From the NCBI GenBank assembly GCA_016210565.1, contig JACQUA010000314.1, positions 1-36,675 of the forward strand: DNA of 36,675 bases. Reading direction: 5' to 3'. Origin of the DNA: Chloroflexota bacterium (GTDB lineage: Bacteria > Chloroflexota > Dehalococcoidia > JACQUA01). Below, piece by piece: positions 1 through 7,688 of this stretch; position 1 is the first letter of the stretch; the number at the start of each line of letters is the position of its first letter. The notes under the pieces are model-generated. The model was not told where the DNA came from, did no database searches, and worked only from the letters and a program-made list of their open reading frames with translations. A program made the translations under genes and the position numbers.

Positions 1-149
1 CCTTGTTAGCGGGGCGATTCCCAGTCACTAAGTCACTTTTCCTGGGTGAACAGCCAGAGTTGGTAGACCGCGATCGAAGAAGCCGACAGTGTCCGAGAGA
101 CAATTAATTCCGCCGATGACTGGTGACCCAGGCTCCTAGAGTTTGATTG

Positions 150-566
150 ATGGTTCAAACAGCCCAGACCCCAACCGGACTAATCCAGAAAATCGCCCGG
201 AAATACAAACTCCGGTTGCTCTTGCTTTTTGGTTCCCGGGCTGAGGGCGAATCCCACAGCGAGAGCGACTTCGATGTCGCCTATTTGGCCAACCGGGATT
301 TGAACCTGGAACAAGAGGCCAGACTCATCATTGAGCTTGCGCCTGTTTTCAAGAGCGAGAATATCGACCTGGTCAATCTCAGAAGGGCGCCCCCCTTGCT
401 TTTCTATGCCATCATGAACAAGTGCCAGGTCATGTACGAAAAAGACCCCCTGATTTTCGCAACGATGAGGGCCTACTCTTTCAAAAAGTATGTTGAGACC
501 AAACCCCTGTATGAGCTTAAGTTTCAAAGGCTGCGGGATAAGATCGGGAGGACCGGGCGATCCTGA
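150..566 (+). CDS. MntA-type minimal nucleotidyltransferase antitoxin
   Basis: This 138-residue protein is a minimal nucleotidyltransferase of the MntA family. These antitoxins neutralise a HepT toxin by transferring AMP to a tyrosine of it. The diagnostic GSx10DxD motif is complete: Gly28-Ser29 and Asp40-Phe-Asp42, with a third acidic residue at Asp73 (NIDLV). I chose the ATG at 150, directly after an in-frame TTG at 147, because it gives the usual short N-terminus before the Lys/Arg-rich helix. The stop overlaps the probable start of the downstream HepT-like gene, the tight coupling expected of this module. The family and motif assignment is strong; the role as an antitoxin rests on the neighbour. 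Confidence 0.88.
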   Translation: MVQTAQTPTGLIQKIARKYKLRLLLLFGSRAEGESHSESDFDVAYLANRDLNLEQEARLIIELAPVFKSENIDLVNLRRAPPLLFYAIMNKCQVMYEKDPLIFATMRAYSFKKYVETKPLYELKFQRLRDKIGRTGRS

Positions 567-991
567 ACTTCCAGAAAGCCTTCGTATACAAGAAGCTTGA
601 CGAAATCTCCGGTTACCTGGGCGAGATGAGAGACCTCCTCAAATCGCCGGACGACGAGATCTTGCGGGATTCCGCCAGACTTCACGCCGCCGAAAGGCTG
701 CTCCAACTCGTCGTAGATACAATGCTGGACATCAACCAGCACTTCATCCGGGAACTAAAGCTCACAGTCTCTGAGGACTACCAGGGGACGTTCCACACGC
801 TGGGCGAAAACGCCGTTCTCCCGACTGCTTTCGCCAAGCGCATCGCCCCGGTCGTGGGACTGAGAAACAGGATTCTTCATCGGTATGAGACCCCGGGCAA
901 GAAGCTGTTTGTCAGGACGTTCAAAAAGAACTTTCCCGATTTCCAGAAATACGTCAGGTTGATTTCCACCCATCTGGAAAAGATGCAATAG
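563..991 (+). CDS. HepT-type toxin (HEPN RNase)
   Basis: This is a HEPN-domain protein of the HepT family, the RNase toxin partner of MntA. Counting from a CTG at 563 it has 142 residues. The catalytic RX4HXY motif is intact (Arg101-NRIL-His106-Arg-Tyr108); in characterised pairs that Tyr is the residue AMPylated by MntA. The first ATG is at 626, but the frame is open back to 542 and the upstream residues LNFQKAFVYKKLDEI look like the normal HepT first helix. A CTG start overlapping the mntA-like stop (CTGA, 563-566) is therefore more likely than ATG 626, which would delete about 21 residues. The start remains unproven. Confidence 0.85.
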   Translation: MNFQKAFVYKKLDEISGYLGEMRDLLKSPDDEILRDSARLHAAERLLQLVVDTMLDINQHFIRELKLTVSEDYQGTFHTLGENAVLPTAFAKRIAPVVGLRNRILHRYETPGKKLFVRTFKKNFPDFQKYVRLISTHLEKMQ

Positions 992-1246
992 GCGTCAGGT
1001 GGCCGCAGGGGCGGACCCACGTGTCCACCCGCCGCCGGCCCCGGCGAATAGAGATTCCTCCGGTTCGGCTTGCCAATGAGGGCTGCAACCTATTCGTCAT
1101 TCGTCATTGGGATTGCTCAGTAAATGTCATTGCGAGCGAAGCGAAGCAATCTCCCGGCCTGTTCATCCAACTGGTCCGCCTTGCGTACTCTCGCAAAGCG
1201 GAGGGGATTGCTTCGTCGCTTCGCTCCTCGCAAAGACAGTCCGTTT
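992..1246. repeat. Dispersed-repeat spacer with an inverted pair
   Basis: No gene is seen here. The spacer holds TTCGTCATTCGTCATT (about 1093-1108) and an inverted pair: TTGCGAGCGAAGCGAAGCAA near 1130-1149, and its complementary form GATTGCTTCGTCGCTTCGCT near 1206-1225, continuing with CCTCGCAA. The arms could form a long imperfect hairpin. The first motif recurs many times in the window. Confidence 0.6.
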
Positions 1247-1972
1247 TCATCCTTCATGGTCCCGACTCGTCGGGATGGGTGATTGATTCGTCATTCGCGC
1301 TTCGTCATTCGTCATTTCCCTCGCCTCTTCATGTCTCCCCAGAACCATCAGCGCCATGGCCGCGTTGATGCAGGCCTTGCGATACCCGGGGTTAAGGGCG
1401 AGCGAGCGACGGTAGCATTCCAGCGCCGCATCGACTTGTCCCCGGTCAAAAAGGACGTTGCCTTCGCTGAGATAGACATCAGCAACCAGTTCCCCGTCTC
1501 CCCACCTCGCCTTGAGGCCGCCGAAATCCCGGAAGCAGTCATAACCCCCGGGAAACATGTGCTCCACCTCGACCGTTCTCCCGGCGGCGCGAACAACCGA
1601 GATGACATGGGAGCGATTTCCAAACTCATCTTCCAGGTATGTTGCTTCCACTTTCAGGCCCAGCCTCCGGGCCAGGACGTTAAACAGGATGGTCAGCCCA
1701 AGGCAGTTGCCGGCCGGTCCCACCCCGGGGACCAACTGGGCGTCAATTACCCGGTGCAACCGGAAGTTCCCGCCGCTCCGGTATCTCTGCGGCTTCACCC
1801 GCCACAGCCGGTCAAAAAGGGCTTTGGCCCGGCTGTAGTCGTCACCCCCCGTGACCCCTGAAATGGCGCACATTTCATCCAGCCTCGCCAAATAGGCCTC
1901 CACCCGTGAAGGTTCCAGGCCCGAAGCTTCAAAGCAAGCCCGTTCGAGAGACAGCAACTCGGCGCCAGCCAA
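1247..1972 (-). CDS. Transglutaminase-like domain plus TPR protein
   Basis: This 241-residue protein begins at a TTG (1972) preceded by AAGGT. Residues about 65-135 resemble the transglutaminase-like fold of SirB1-type proteins: a Cys in GNCLG (Cys90) and a His in RSHVIS (His122) are placed like a Cys-His thiol pair. About residues 165-215 form one or two tetratricopeptide repeats (VLFDRGQVDAALECYRRSL, then LNPGYRKACINAAMAL). This architecture is known, but the biochemical role of the family is poorly defined. The last 20 or so residues (MTNDEARMTNQ onward) are encoded by the dispersed GTCATTC repeat, so the native C-terminus was probably displaced. Whether the domain is catalytic or only binds partners cannot be told. 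Confidence 0.7.
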   Translation of the reverse strand: MAGAELLSLERACFEASGLEPSRVEAYLARLDEMCAISGVTGGDDYSRAKALFDRLWRVKPQRYRSGGNFRLHRVIDAQLVPGVGPAGNCLGLTILFNVLARRLGLKVEATYLEDEFGNRSHVISVVRAAGRTVEVEHMFPGGYDCFRDFGGLKARWGDGELVADVYLSEGNVLFDRGQVDAALECYRRSLALNPGYRKACINAAMALMVLGRHEEAREMTNDEARMTNQSPIPTSRDHEG

Positions 1973-2365
1973 AGAATTACCTTATTCCATCACAAGACGC
2001 CTGTCTCTCTATGCTATCACAACAGATTACTCCGCTAACAATCAAATCGTGGAAAACATGGAAAGAGGGAGATGGAACCACGAATAAACACTAATGAACA
2101 CGAAATAATCTGCAAAGTGCCGGGACGGGGAATCGTTACCAATTCGGTGAACCCATGCTGGAACGGGAAAGACTATTCGTGTCTATTCGTGTTTATTCGT
2201 GGTTTGAATTATCGACGCCTGTTGGCTCCGGCTCGTCCGGGTTAGAGATTACAGCTTGCAGATTACACACTGCAGATTCCCCAACCCCACAGGCTAAAGA
2301 CCTGTCCCGACAAGTCGGGACTCTCGGAACGGAGCGACTACAACCCCGCCACAAGCTGCCGGCTG
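1973..2365. repeat. Intergenic repeats, CACGAATAAACAC family
   Basis: This gap carries no convincing gene. At 2078-2106 lies CCACGAATAAACACTAATG followed by AACACGAAAT, and at 2174-2203 the inverse, TTCGTGTCTATTCGTGTTTA. The same family recurs at 18040-18112. At 2287-2345 there is an AGGCTAAAGACCTGT element followed by the palindrome CCCGACAAGTCGGG; a related element lies at 32141-32165. Confidence 0.6.
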
Positions 2366-2374
2366 TGTTATAAT
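2366..2374 (+). promoter_or_regulatory. Extended -10 promoter of pcrA
   Basis: TGTTATAAT is a perfect TGnTATAAT extended -10 element. No good -35 lies 17 bp upstream, which is usual for this class. Only eight bases separate it from the ATG at 2383 and no Shine-Dalgarno sequence is visible, so the message may start at or beside the initiation codon. Confidence 0.55.
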
Positions 2375-2382
2375 TGCTGGTC

Positions 2383-4584
2383 ATGACCCTCGACTTACTG
2401 GCCGGTTTGAACGCTGCCCAGCAGAAAGCTGTGGAGGCCCTGGAAGGACCCATCCTGATCCTCGCCGGACCCGGAAGCGGCAAGACCAGGGTAATCACGC
2501 ACCGTATCGCCTACCTGGTGCGAGTCTGGAACGTCGGCCCCCGGCGCATCATGGCCGTCACCTTCACCAACAAGGCCGCCGCGGAGATGAAGGAGCGGCT
2601 CTCCCGCATGCTCGGCAAGATGGTGGAGCAGTTGACCGTGGGGACCTTCCATGCCTGCTGCGCCCGCTTCTTGCGAATCGACGGGCCAGCCATCGGCATT
2701 GACAGGAACTTCGTTATCTACGATGATGACGACCAGCTCCGCCTGGTCAAGAAGGCCATCGAGGAACTGGGCCTGGACCCGCAAAAAGTTACCCCCAGAG
2801 CGGTCATCTCGGGCATCAGCGCCGCCAAGAGCCAGTTGCTCACCCCCGAGGCCTGCGCCCGGCAGGGCCACAGTTACTTTGACGAAATCGTCAAGCGCGT
2901 CTACGAGCGCTACCAGGAGATGCTGGCGAACAGCCACGCCCTGGACTTCGACGACCTTCTCATGACCACGGTCCGGCTGTTCCAGCAAAAGCCGGAAATC
3001 CTGGAGAAGTACCAGAACCGGTACCTTCACCTCCTGGTTGACGAGTTCCAGGACACTAACATCGCCCAGTACGTCCTGGCGAAACAGCTTTCAGGCAAAC
3101 ACAAGAACATCTGCGTGGTCGGCGACCCCGACCAGTCTATCTATTCCTGGCGCCACGCCGATATCCGCAACATTCTCAACTTCGAAAAGGACTTCCCGCA
3201 GGCGCAGGTTTTCTACCTGGAGCAGAACTACCGATCCACCGGCACCATCCTGGAAGCGGCGACGAGCATTATCTCACACAACCAGCAGCGCAAGCCAAAG
3301 GAGCTCTGGACTCAGAACGAGAAAGGCAGTCCCATCGTCGTGGCCGAGGTTGCCGATGAGTGGGAGGAAGCCAGCCAGGTGGTCAACGAAATAGACAAGC
3401 TGACCAGAACCAAAGAAGTCAAGCTCCGGGATTGCGCCGTCATGTACCGCACCAACGCCCAATCGCGCGTGCTGGAAGAGACCTTCATGCGCTACGGCAC
3501 GCCCTACAAGCTCGTCGGCGGCACCCGGTTCTACGAGCGAAAAGAAATCAAGGACATCATCGCCTACCTCCGGCTGCTCCACAATCCCTTCGACAGCGTC
3601 AGCCTTGCCAGGATAGTCAACGTGCCGGGCCGTGGCATCGGGCACCAGAGCTTCAACCAGTTCACCGCCTGGGCCGGGCAGCAGGGCCTTTCCCATTACG
3701 CCGCTTTGCAGAGGCTGGCCGAGTTGAACCAGCAGGGAGCGAAATCATCCCTGCCGGTGACCTCGCGCGCCGTCGCCGCTTTCCAGAAGTTCTTCGAGTT
3801 GCTGGAGGGCCTCATCGAGGTAAGCCGGAAATCCAGTGTGATGGAGCTCCTGGGTGAAGTGGTGGCCCGCACCGGTTACAAGGGCTATCTCTTTGCCGAA
3901 GACGACGGCGAGGACAGATGGGAAAACATCCAGGAGTTGCAGTCCAGCGCCCGGGATTACGAAGTACTGCCGCCGGGGGAGGCGCTGGGAGCCTTCCTCG
4001 AAAAGGTGGCCCTGGTGCAGGACGTGGACGAACTGGACGAGAAGTCCGACGCCGTCACCCTCATCACCCTGCACAAAGCTAAGGGACTGGAATACTCGGT
4101 GGTGTTCATCATCGGTCTCGAAGAGAAGCTCTTTCCCCACATCCGGTCGTACGAAGACCCGGCCCAACTGGAGGAAGAGAGGCGGCTCTGCTATGTGGGC
4201 GTCACCCGGGCCAAGAAAAGATTGTACCTTTTCCACGCTAACCAGCGGATTCTTATGGGGATGAGGAGCAGCGGTGAACCTTCGCGCTTCCTGGATGATA
4301 TCCCGGCAAAGCTTATCGCTGGCGACGGTCAGGGCGGAAAGCCGGCAGCCGGCCGCCAGGAACATAAAGCGGCGCTGTCATCCTGGAAAAGCGAGGCCCC
4401 CAAAACCCTGCTCATTTCGGTCAAGGCCGGAGACTCGGTGATACACAAGGTATTCGGTGAGGGGGTGGTGATAAGCTGCCAGCCGGTGACCAATGATTTC
4501 GAAGCACTGGTGAACTTCAAGGGCGCCGGCCTGAAGAAGCTCCTCCTCAGCCTGGCGCCATTGAAGAAGCTCGACAACCCCTAG
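2383..4584 (+). CDS. pcrA: ATP-dependent DNA helicase PcrA/UvrD
   Basis: This 733-residue superfamily 1A helicase translocates 3'-5' on single-stranded DNA in nucleotide-excision repair, replication restart and removal of stalled RNA polymerase. All core motifs are present: Q-motif region LNAAQQKAV, Walker A AGPGSGKT (28-35), DEFQD (Asp220-Glu221), GDPDQSIYSWRHAD, TLHKAKGLEYSVVF, and YVGVTRAKKRL (604-614). The C-terminal stretch from about 685 (GDSVIHKVFGEGVV) is the Tudor-like RNA-polymerase-binding domain typical of PcrA rather than Rep. Length is normal. The ATG at 2383 puts the N-terminus where the family normally begins. The gene stands alone, with its own extended -10 promoter and no apparent operon partner. 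Confidence 0.96.
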   Translation: MTLDLLAGLNAAQQKAVEALEGPILILAGPGSGKTRVITHRIAYLVRVWNVGPRRIMAVTFTNKAAAEMKERLSRMLGKMVEQLTVGTFHACCARFLRIDGPAIGIDRNFVIYDDDDQLRLVKKAIEELGLDPQKVTPRAVISGISAAKSQLLTPEACARQGHSYFDEIVKRVYERYQEMLANSHALDFDDLLMTTVRLFQQKPEILEKYQNRYLHLLVDEFQDTNIAQYVLAKQLSGKHKNICVVGDPDQSIYSWRHADIRNILNFEKDFPQAQVFYLEQNYRSTGTILEAATSIISHNQQRKPKELWTQNEKGSPIVVAEVADEWEEASQVVNEIDKLTRTKEVKLRDCAVMYRTNAQSRVLEETFMRYGTPYKLVGGTRFYERKEIKDIIAYLRLLHNPFDSVSLARIVNVPGRGIGHQSFNQFTAWAGQQGLSHYAALQRLAELNQQGAKSSLPVTSRAVAAFQKFFELLEGLIEVSRKSSVMELLGEVVARTGYKGYLFAEDDGEDRWENIQELQSSARDYEVLPPGEALGAFLEKVALVQDVDELDEKSDAVTLITLHKAKGLEYSVVFIIGLEEKLFPHIRSYEDPAQLEEERRLCYVGVTRAKKRLYLFHANQRILMGMRSSGEPSRFLDDIPAKLIAGDGQGGKPAAGRQEHKAALSSWKSEAPKTLLISVKAGDSVIHKVFGEGVVISCQPVTNDFEALVNFKGAGLKKLLLSLAPLKKLDNP

Positions 4585-4860
4585 GGTGGGTGAAGCGAGC
4601 CGACACTCCACACCGTGGCTGGCCAGGCATCCATCGATGAGAGGTACTGGCTGGCATGGCTCCGGGCAGCGAGCGTAACCCACCGTTCCGGGGAGGGGCG
4701 CGAGGCGGCGTAGCCCATGGCTTCAGCCTTGCTGGATGGGGATCGGTCGCCCGTAGCGACACCCCTCGCGGGTATCGAACCTTGCCGGCCTGCCGGGACG
4801 ACAGGGGTCCCGACGCGTCGGAATCGCTACGGGCGACTAAAGCCTCCGCCGGTGTCAGAG
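4585..4860. repeat. Intergenic inverted repeats
   Basis: No gene is supported. TAGGGTGGGTGAAGCGAGCC (4583-4602) is answered by AGCGAGCGTAACCCACC near 4668-4684, and a copy of the first lies inverted at about 30990-31010. A perfect 14-bp inverted repeat, GTCGCCCGTAGCGA (4746-4759) and TCGCTACGGGCGAC (4824-4837), brackets further palindromic sequence. In this position it could act as a transcription end for pcrA or as a repetitive extragenic palindrome. Confidence 0.6.
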
Positions 4861-4885
4861 CCACATGGAATCATCATATCCCATC

Positions 4886-4916
4886 TTGACATCTTGCCGG
4901 GGGGGGGGTATATAAT
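4886..4916 (+). promoter_or_regulatory. Promoter with poly-G spacer (probable phase-variable)
   Basis: A perfect -35 TTGACA (4886-4891) is followed by ten consecutive G residues (4899-4908) and then TATATAAT. The perfect -10 TATAAT (4911-4916) is 19 bp away; the alternative TATATA (4909-4914) is 17 bp away. Because the homopolymer lies in the spacer, gain or loss of a G would change promoter strength, as known for Neisseria porA. It faces the operon beginning at 5073 with an untranslated leader of about 150 nt. Confidence 0.65.
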
Positions 4917-5072
4917 AAGCCAAAGATTTTTGGAAAACTAAACTATTACGGAGTTGACCCAATGTTTTGGCACGAGACTGAGTTTCTTTCAATCCCGGTT
5001 ACAAGTCGTTGACAGCGAAAATGGTAGGATGCTGTTTGGCAAGAAGCGTAGCTTTCCAAAAGGAGACAACAC

Positions 5073-5768
5073 ATGGGTTGGGATGTAGATTACAGTAGCC
5101 TAAGCGACATTTTGCCCTTGGAAGGCAATATTGTCACGGCTATGTATGTTGAGAAGCCCATCGAGGGAAACCTGATAAGAGCTAATCGTATTTGTGCGGC
5201 TATAGGACTTGCGCGTACCGGCGCCATTATGAACATTAATGGTCCGGGCAGTGAGACTTGCGGAGGCGCCTATTATTGCGGTCTGGCAGCAGCCCCTCAT
5301 AAAAATAGCCTTAGGGACAAGCTCCAAAGAAATATATTCGCTTCCAGTGATGCAGCCGAACGGGACAAGAACCGGAGGCTGCACGTCCCGTATGACCCGC
5401 GTAAGTATTTGGTCCTGGCGCCGCTGCAAAAGACGAAATTCAACCCCGACGTGGTCGTCCTTTTTGGTAATTCAATCCAAGTACACGACTTGATCCGTCT
5501 TGCCTCCTATGCTAACACGGATGTCAACATATCTTTGAACCGTTGGGGCATTTGCCAATCAGCCATCGCCGGAGCGTTGGTAACCGGAGACATCATGATC
5601 GGTTTCATGAGGGGCATACCATACAACATTCTCGACAGCAAAAGGAATGAACGTCTTGTAAACTACAAACCTGAAGAGATAATAGTAGGCATGCCAACGA
5701 GATGGTTCCTGACTATTGTCGACAACTATAGGGAAATCAAGAAGCGCGGAAGTTCATCTTCCGGGTGA
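5073..5768 (+). CDS. DUF169 family protein
   Basis: This 231-residue protein has a strong AGGAGA ribosome site at 5061-5066. It matches the DUF169 family (PF02596, COG2043) in layout: a Cys near the N-terminus (NRICAAIGLA), a Gly/Cys-rich centre (ETCGGAYYCGLA), then LAPLQKTKFNPDVVVLFGN, where the family typically has an APLxxxxFxPDVVxxxGN segment, and a late Cys (WGICQSAIAGALVTG). No signal peptide is present, so it is probably cytoplasmic. The family's biochemistry is unknown; the conserved cysteines suggest metal or thiol chemistry, but that is conjecture. It is the first gene of the operon with two binding proteins and two isochorismatase-like proteins. Confidence 0.8.
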   Translation: MGWDVDYSSLSDILPLEGNIVTAMYVEKPIEGNLIRANRICAAIGLARTGAIMNINGPGSETCGGAYYCGLAAAPHKNSLRDKLQRNIFASSDAAERDKNRRLHVPYDPRKYLVLAPLQKTKFNPDVVVLFGNSIQVHDLIRLASYANTDVNISLNRWGICQSAIAGALVTGDIMIGFMRGIPYNILDSKRNERLVNYKPEEIIVGMPTRWFLTIVDNYREIKKRGSSSSG

Positions 5769-5826
5769 GTACGAAACACGAAGCCATCAGGTCAAACGTT
5801 TGGCAAGTGAACTGGGAGGCAAGTCG

Positions 5827-6981
5827 ATGGATTACAAACTGAGCTTAATGGCGGCGGTCTGCTTTAGCTTCATATCATTTTCCTGTGTCTCGGCGCAACC
5901 ACCAGCGGCAGTGATCGAAGCCCCGGCGACAAAGCCCGGGGAGGCGGCGGTTTCGCAAGAGGCATGGGAGAGGGACTGGCAGAGGACAATTGACGCTGCC
6001 AGGGCTGAAGGTGGACTGACCGTATACACCTCTGGTCCCCCGGAACTGCGCCAAGCGCAGACCCGGGGTCTCAAGGATAAGTTCGGCCTAGACATAGAGT
6101 GGGTCGCAGCTAAGAGCACGCAAGTTGCTGAAAAGCTACTCAAGGAGCGCAGGGCCGGATTGTACATCGCAGACGTCTTCCAGGGCGGCAGCATACCACA
6201 AATTCAGCTTTTTAAGCCTGCTGGCATACTTGAACCTCTGAGGCCTCTACTCGTCCTACCTGAAGTCGTGGATGCAACGGCTTGGCAGGCCAACCGGCTA
6301 CCGTTCATTGACAAAGAGCAATCATACGTTATTTCCCCTATGCTTTCGCTTTCAGGGTACATCGTGATAAACACGACCATGGTGAAACCGGAAGACGTGA
6401 GTTCTATTGATAGTTTGCTGGAACCTCGTTGGAAAGGAAAAATCCTGATAGGCGATCCTACCACAGGAGTAAGCACCGCTATTAAAACTTTTCAGGCAAT
6501 CTACATGAGCAGGGGACCTGAGTTCTGGAGGAAGTTTGCCGAAAATAGCCCGCTCCTATTGAGAGATGACAGGTTAGCTGCCGAATGGGTGGCTCGTAGC
6601 AAATATCCGATATTTTGGATGATAGAGCCTGCTAACGCCCTGGAGCTAATGAAGGCGGGGGCACCGCTGAAAGCGACTATGCCTCGAGACGGAGGTTATC
6701 TCAGCGTGGCTAACCCGGTCTCGTTCATGAACAGCGCTCCTCATCCCAACGCCGCCAAGGTGTTCATTAACTGGGCTTTGAGCAAAGAAGGAAGTTACAC
6801 CGTTAGCAGGGTTCAGCAAAGCCAGACGGCCAGACTCGACGTACCGACCGATCATTTGTCTCCTGATGACCTTTATAATCCGTCGAGAAAATATGTAGAC
6901 GGAGGCGCCGAAGAATTCATCCTCGAATCTCCTGCCTATATTGAGAAGGCCAAGGAAGTATTTGCAGCGTTGCTCAAATAA
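5827..6981 (+). CDS. Extracellular solute-binding protein (ABC type), paralog 1
   Basis: From the ATG at 5827, preceded by GGGAGG at 5814-5819, the protein has 384 residues. A short basic/hydrophobic leader ends at Cys20 in ISFSC, a weak lipobox, then a Pro/Ala-rich linker. The mature part reads like the iron/polyamine-type family of periplasmic binding proteins: EGGLTVYTSGP, a first-lobe segment IVINTTMVKP, a lobe-connecting PRWKGKILIGDP, and PHPNAAKVFINWALSKEG near the C-terminus. It should deliver a small ligand to an ABC importer, but no permease or ATPase gene is in the window. It is paralogous to the proteins at 8434 and 15679. The ligand cannot be inferred from sequence. Confidence 0.86.
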   Translation: MDYKLSLMAAVCFSFISFSCVSAQPPAAVIEAPATKPGEAAVSQEAWERDWQRTIDAARAEGGLTVYTSGPPELRQAQTRGLKDKFGLDIEWVAAKSTQVAEKLLKERRAGLYIADVFQGGSIPQIQLFKPAGILEPLRPLLVLPEVVDATAWQANRLPFIDKEQSYVISPMLSLSGYIVINTTMVKPEDVSSIDSLLEPRWKGKILIGDPTTGVSTAIKTFQAIYMSRGPEFWRKFAENSPLLLRDDRLAAEWVARSKYPIFWMIEPANALELMKAGAPLKATMPRDGGYLSVANPVSFMNSAPHPNAAKVFINWALSKEGSYTVSRVQQSQTARLDVPTDHLSPDDLYNPSRKYVDGGAEEFILESPAYIEKAKEVFAALLK

Positions 6982-7004
6982 CAGGTGCACCAAAGGAAGC
7001 GATT

Positions 7005-7688
7005 ATGAAAGGCTCAATAGGCTGGCAAAAGGAAACGCCGGATTGGCCCCATACACTCAGTGAATTGACCATCGATACCGAAAAGACCGCATTGCTGATA
7101 GTCGATGTTCAAAACAATTCGCCAGCAGTTGTGTACAAGATATTGCCCAACATCGTCAGACTGCGGAACTTTTTTCGCCAGCATAAGCTGCTTATTGTAT
7201 ACATTGCGCTGGGCACTTTTTTGCCAGATGGAAGGGACCGGCATATCAAAAGGCGTTTGACCTGGCATAAGAGATCCGCCATCGATCCTGAGCAGGTACT
7301 TACCAAAGAAGCCTTGGCATATCAGATAAGGGACGAATTACAGCCTTTGGCCCCCGACGAATTGGTCATAGACAAGAACTCGGGAGGCGCCTTCAATTCA
7401 TCGGCAATGGACCATTATTTGAGTGCAATGGCGATTCAGAACGTGGTTGTGTGCGGCATTGCTACGCACGGATGTGTGGAGAATACTGCCCGGGATGCCG
7501 CCGACAGGGGCTACAATGTCATCCTCGCAGGGGATGCTTGCGCGACCACCAGTGCAGAAGGCCACAGGATTACCGTGCACACTTTTTGCCGGCTGCTGGG
7601 GTCCGTCAAAAGTACCTCGGAAGTCTTGGATGAATTTTCGCGGTTACTGTCGGGAGAACAACTCCTCGCTTTGAAGACAACATCATGA
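7005..7688 (+). CDS. Isochorismatase-like cysteine hydrolase
   Basis: This 227-residue cytoplasmic protein has the complete Asp-Lys-Cys triad of the isochorismatase-like superfamily: Asp34 in LLIVDVQ, Lys124 in VIDKNS and Cys157 in THGCVENTARDA. Members hydrolyse vinyl ethers or amides (isochorismatase, nicotinamidase, N-carbamoylsarcosine amidase, ureido hydrolases). The substrate is not deducible. It follows the binding-protein gene by 23 bp and overlaps the next gene, a paralog, by ATGA. The N-terminal segment of about 20 residues before the first strand (GWQKETPDWPHT) is shared in style with the neighbour, which suggests a heteromeric pair. Confidence 0.9.
   Translation: MKGSIGWQKETPDWPHTLSELTIDTEKTALLIVDVQNNSPAVVYKILPNIVRLRNFFRQHKLLIVYIALGTFLPDGRDRHIKRRLTWHKRSAIDPEQVLTKEALAYQIRDELQPLAPDELVIDKNSGGAFNSSAMDHYLSAMAIQNVVVCGIATHGCVENTARDAADRGYNVILAGDACATTSAEGHRITVHTFCRLLGSVKSTSEVLDEFSRLLSGEQLLALKTTS

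Noticed and set aside
1906..2094. Small plus-strand frame
   Set aside because: It overlaps the start of the TPR gene and runs through repeat sequence; no ribosome site or domain.
5009..5037. Second TTGACA upstream of the DUF169 gene as a promoter
   Set aside because: No acceptable -10 lies at 16-18 bp; the only TAGGAT is 10 bp away.
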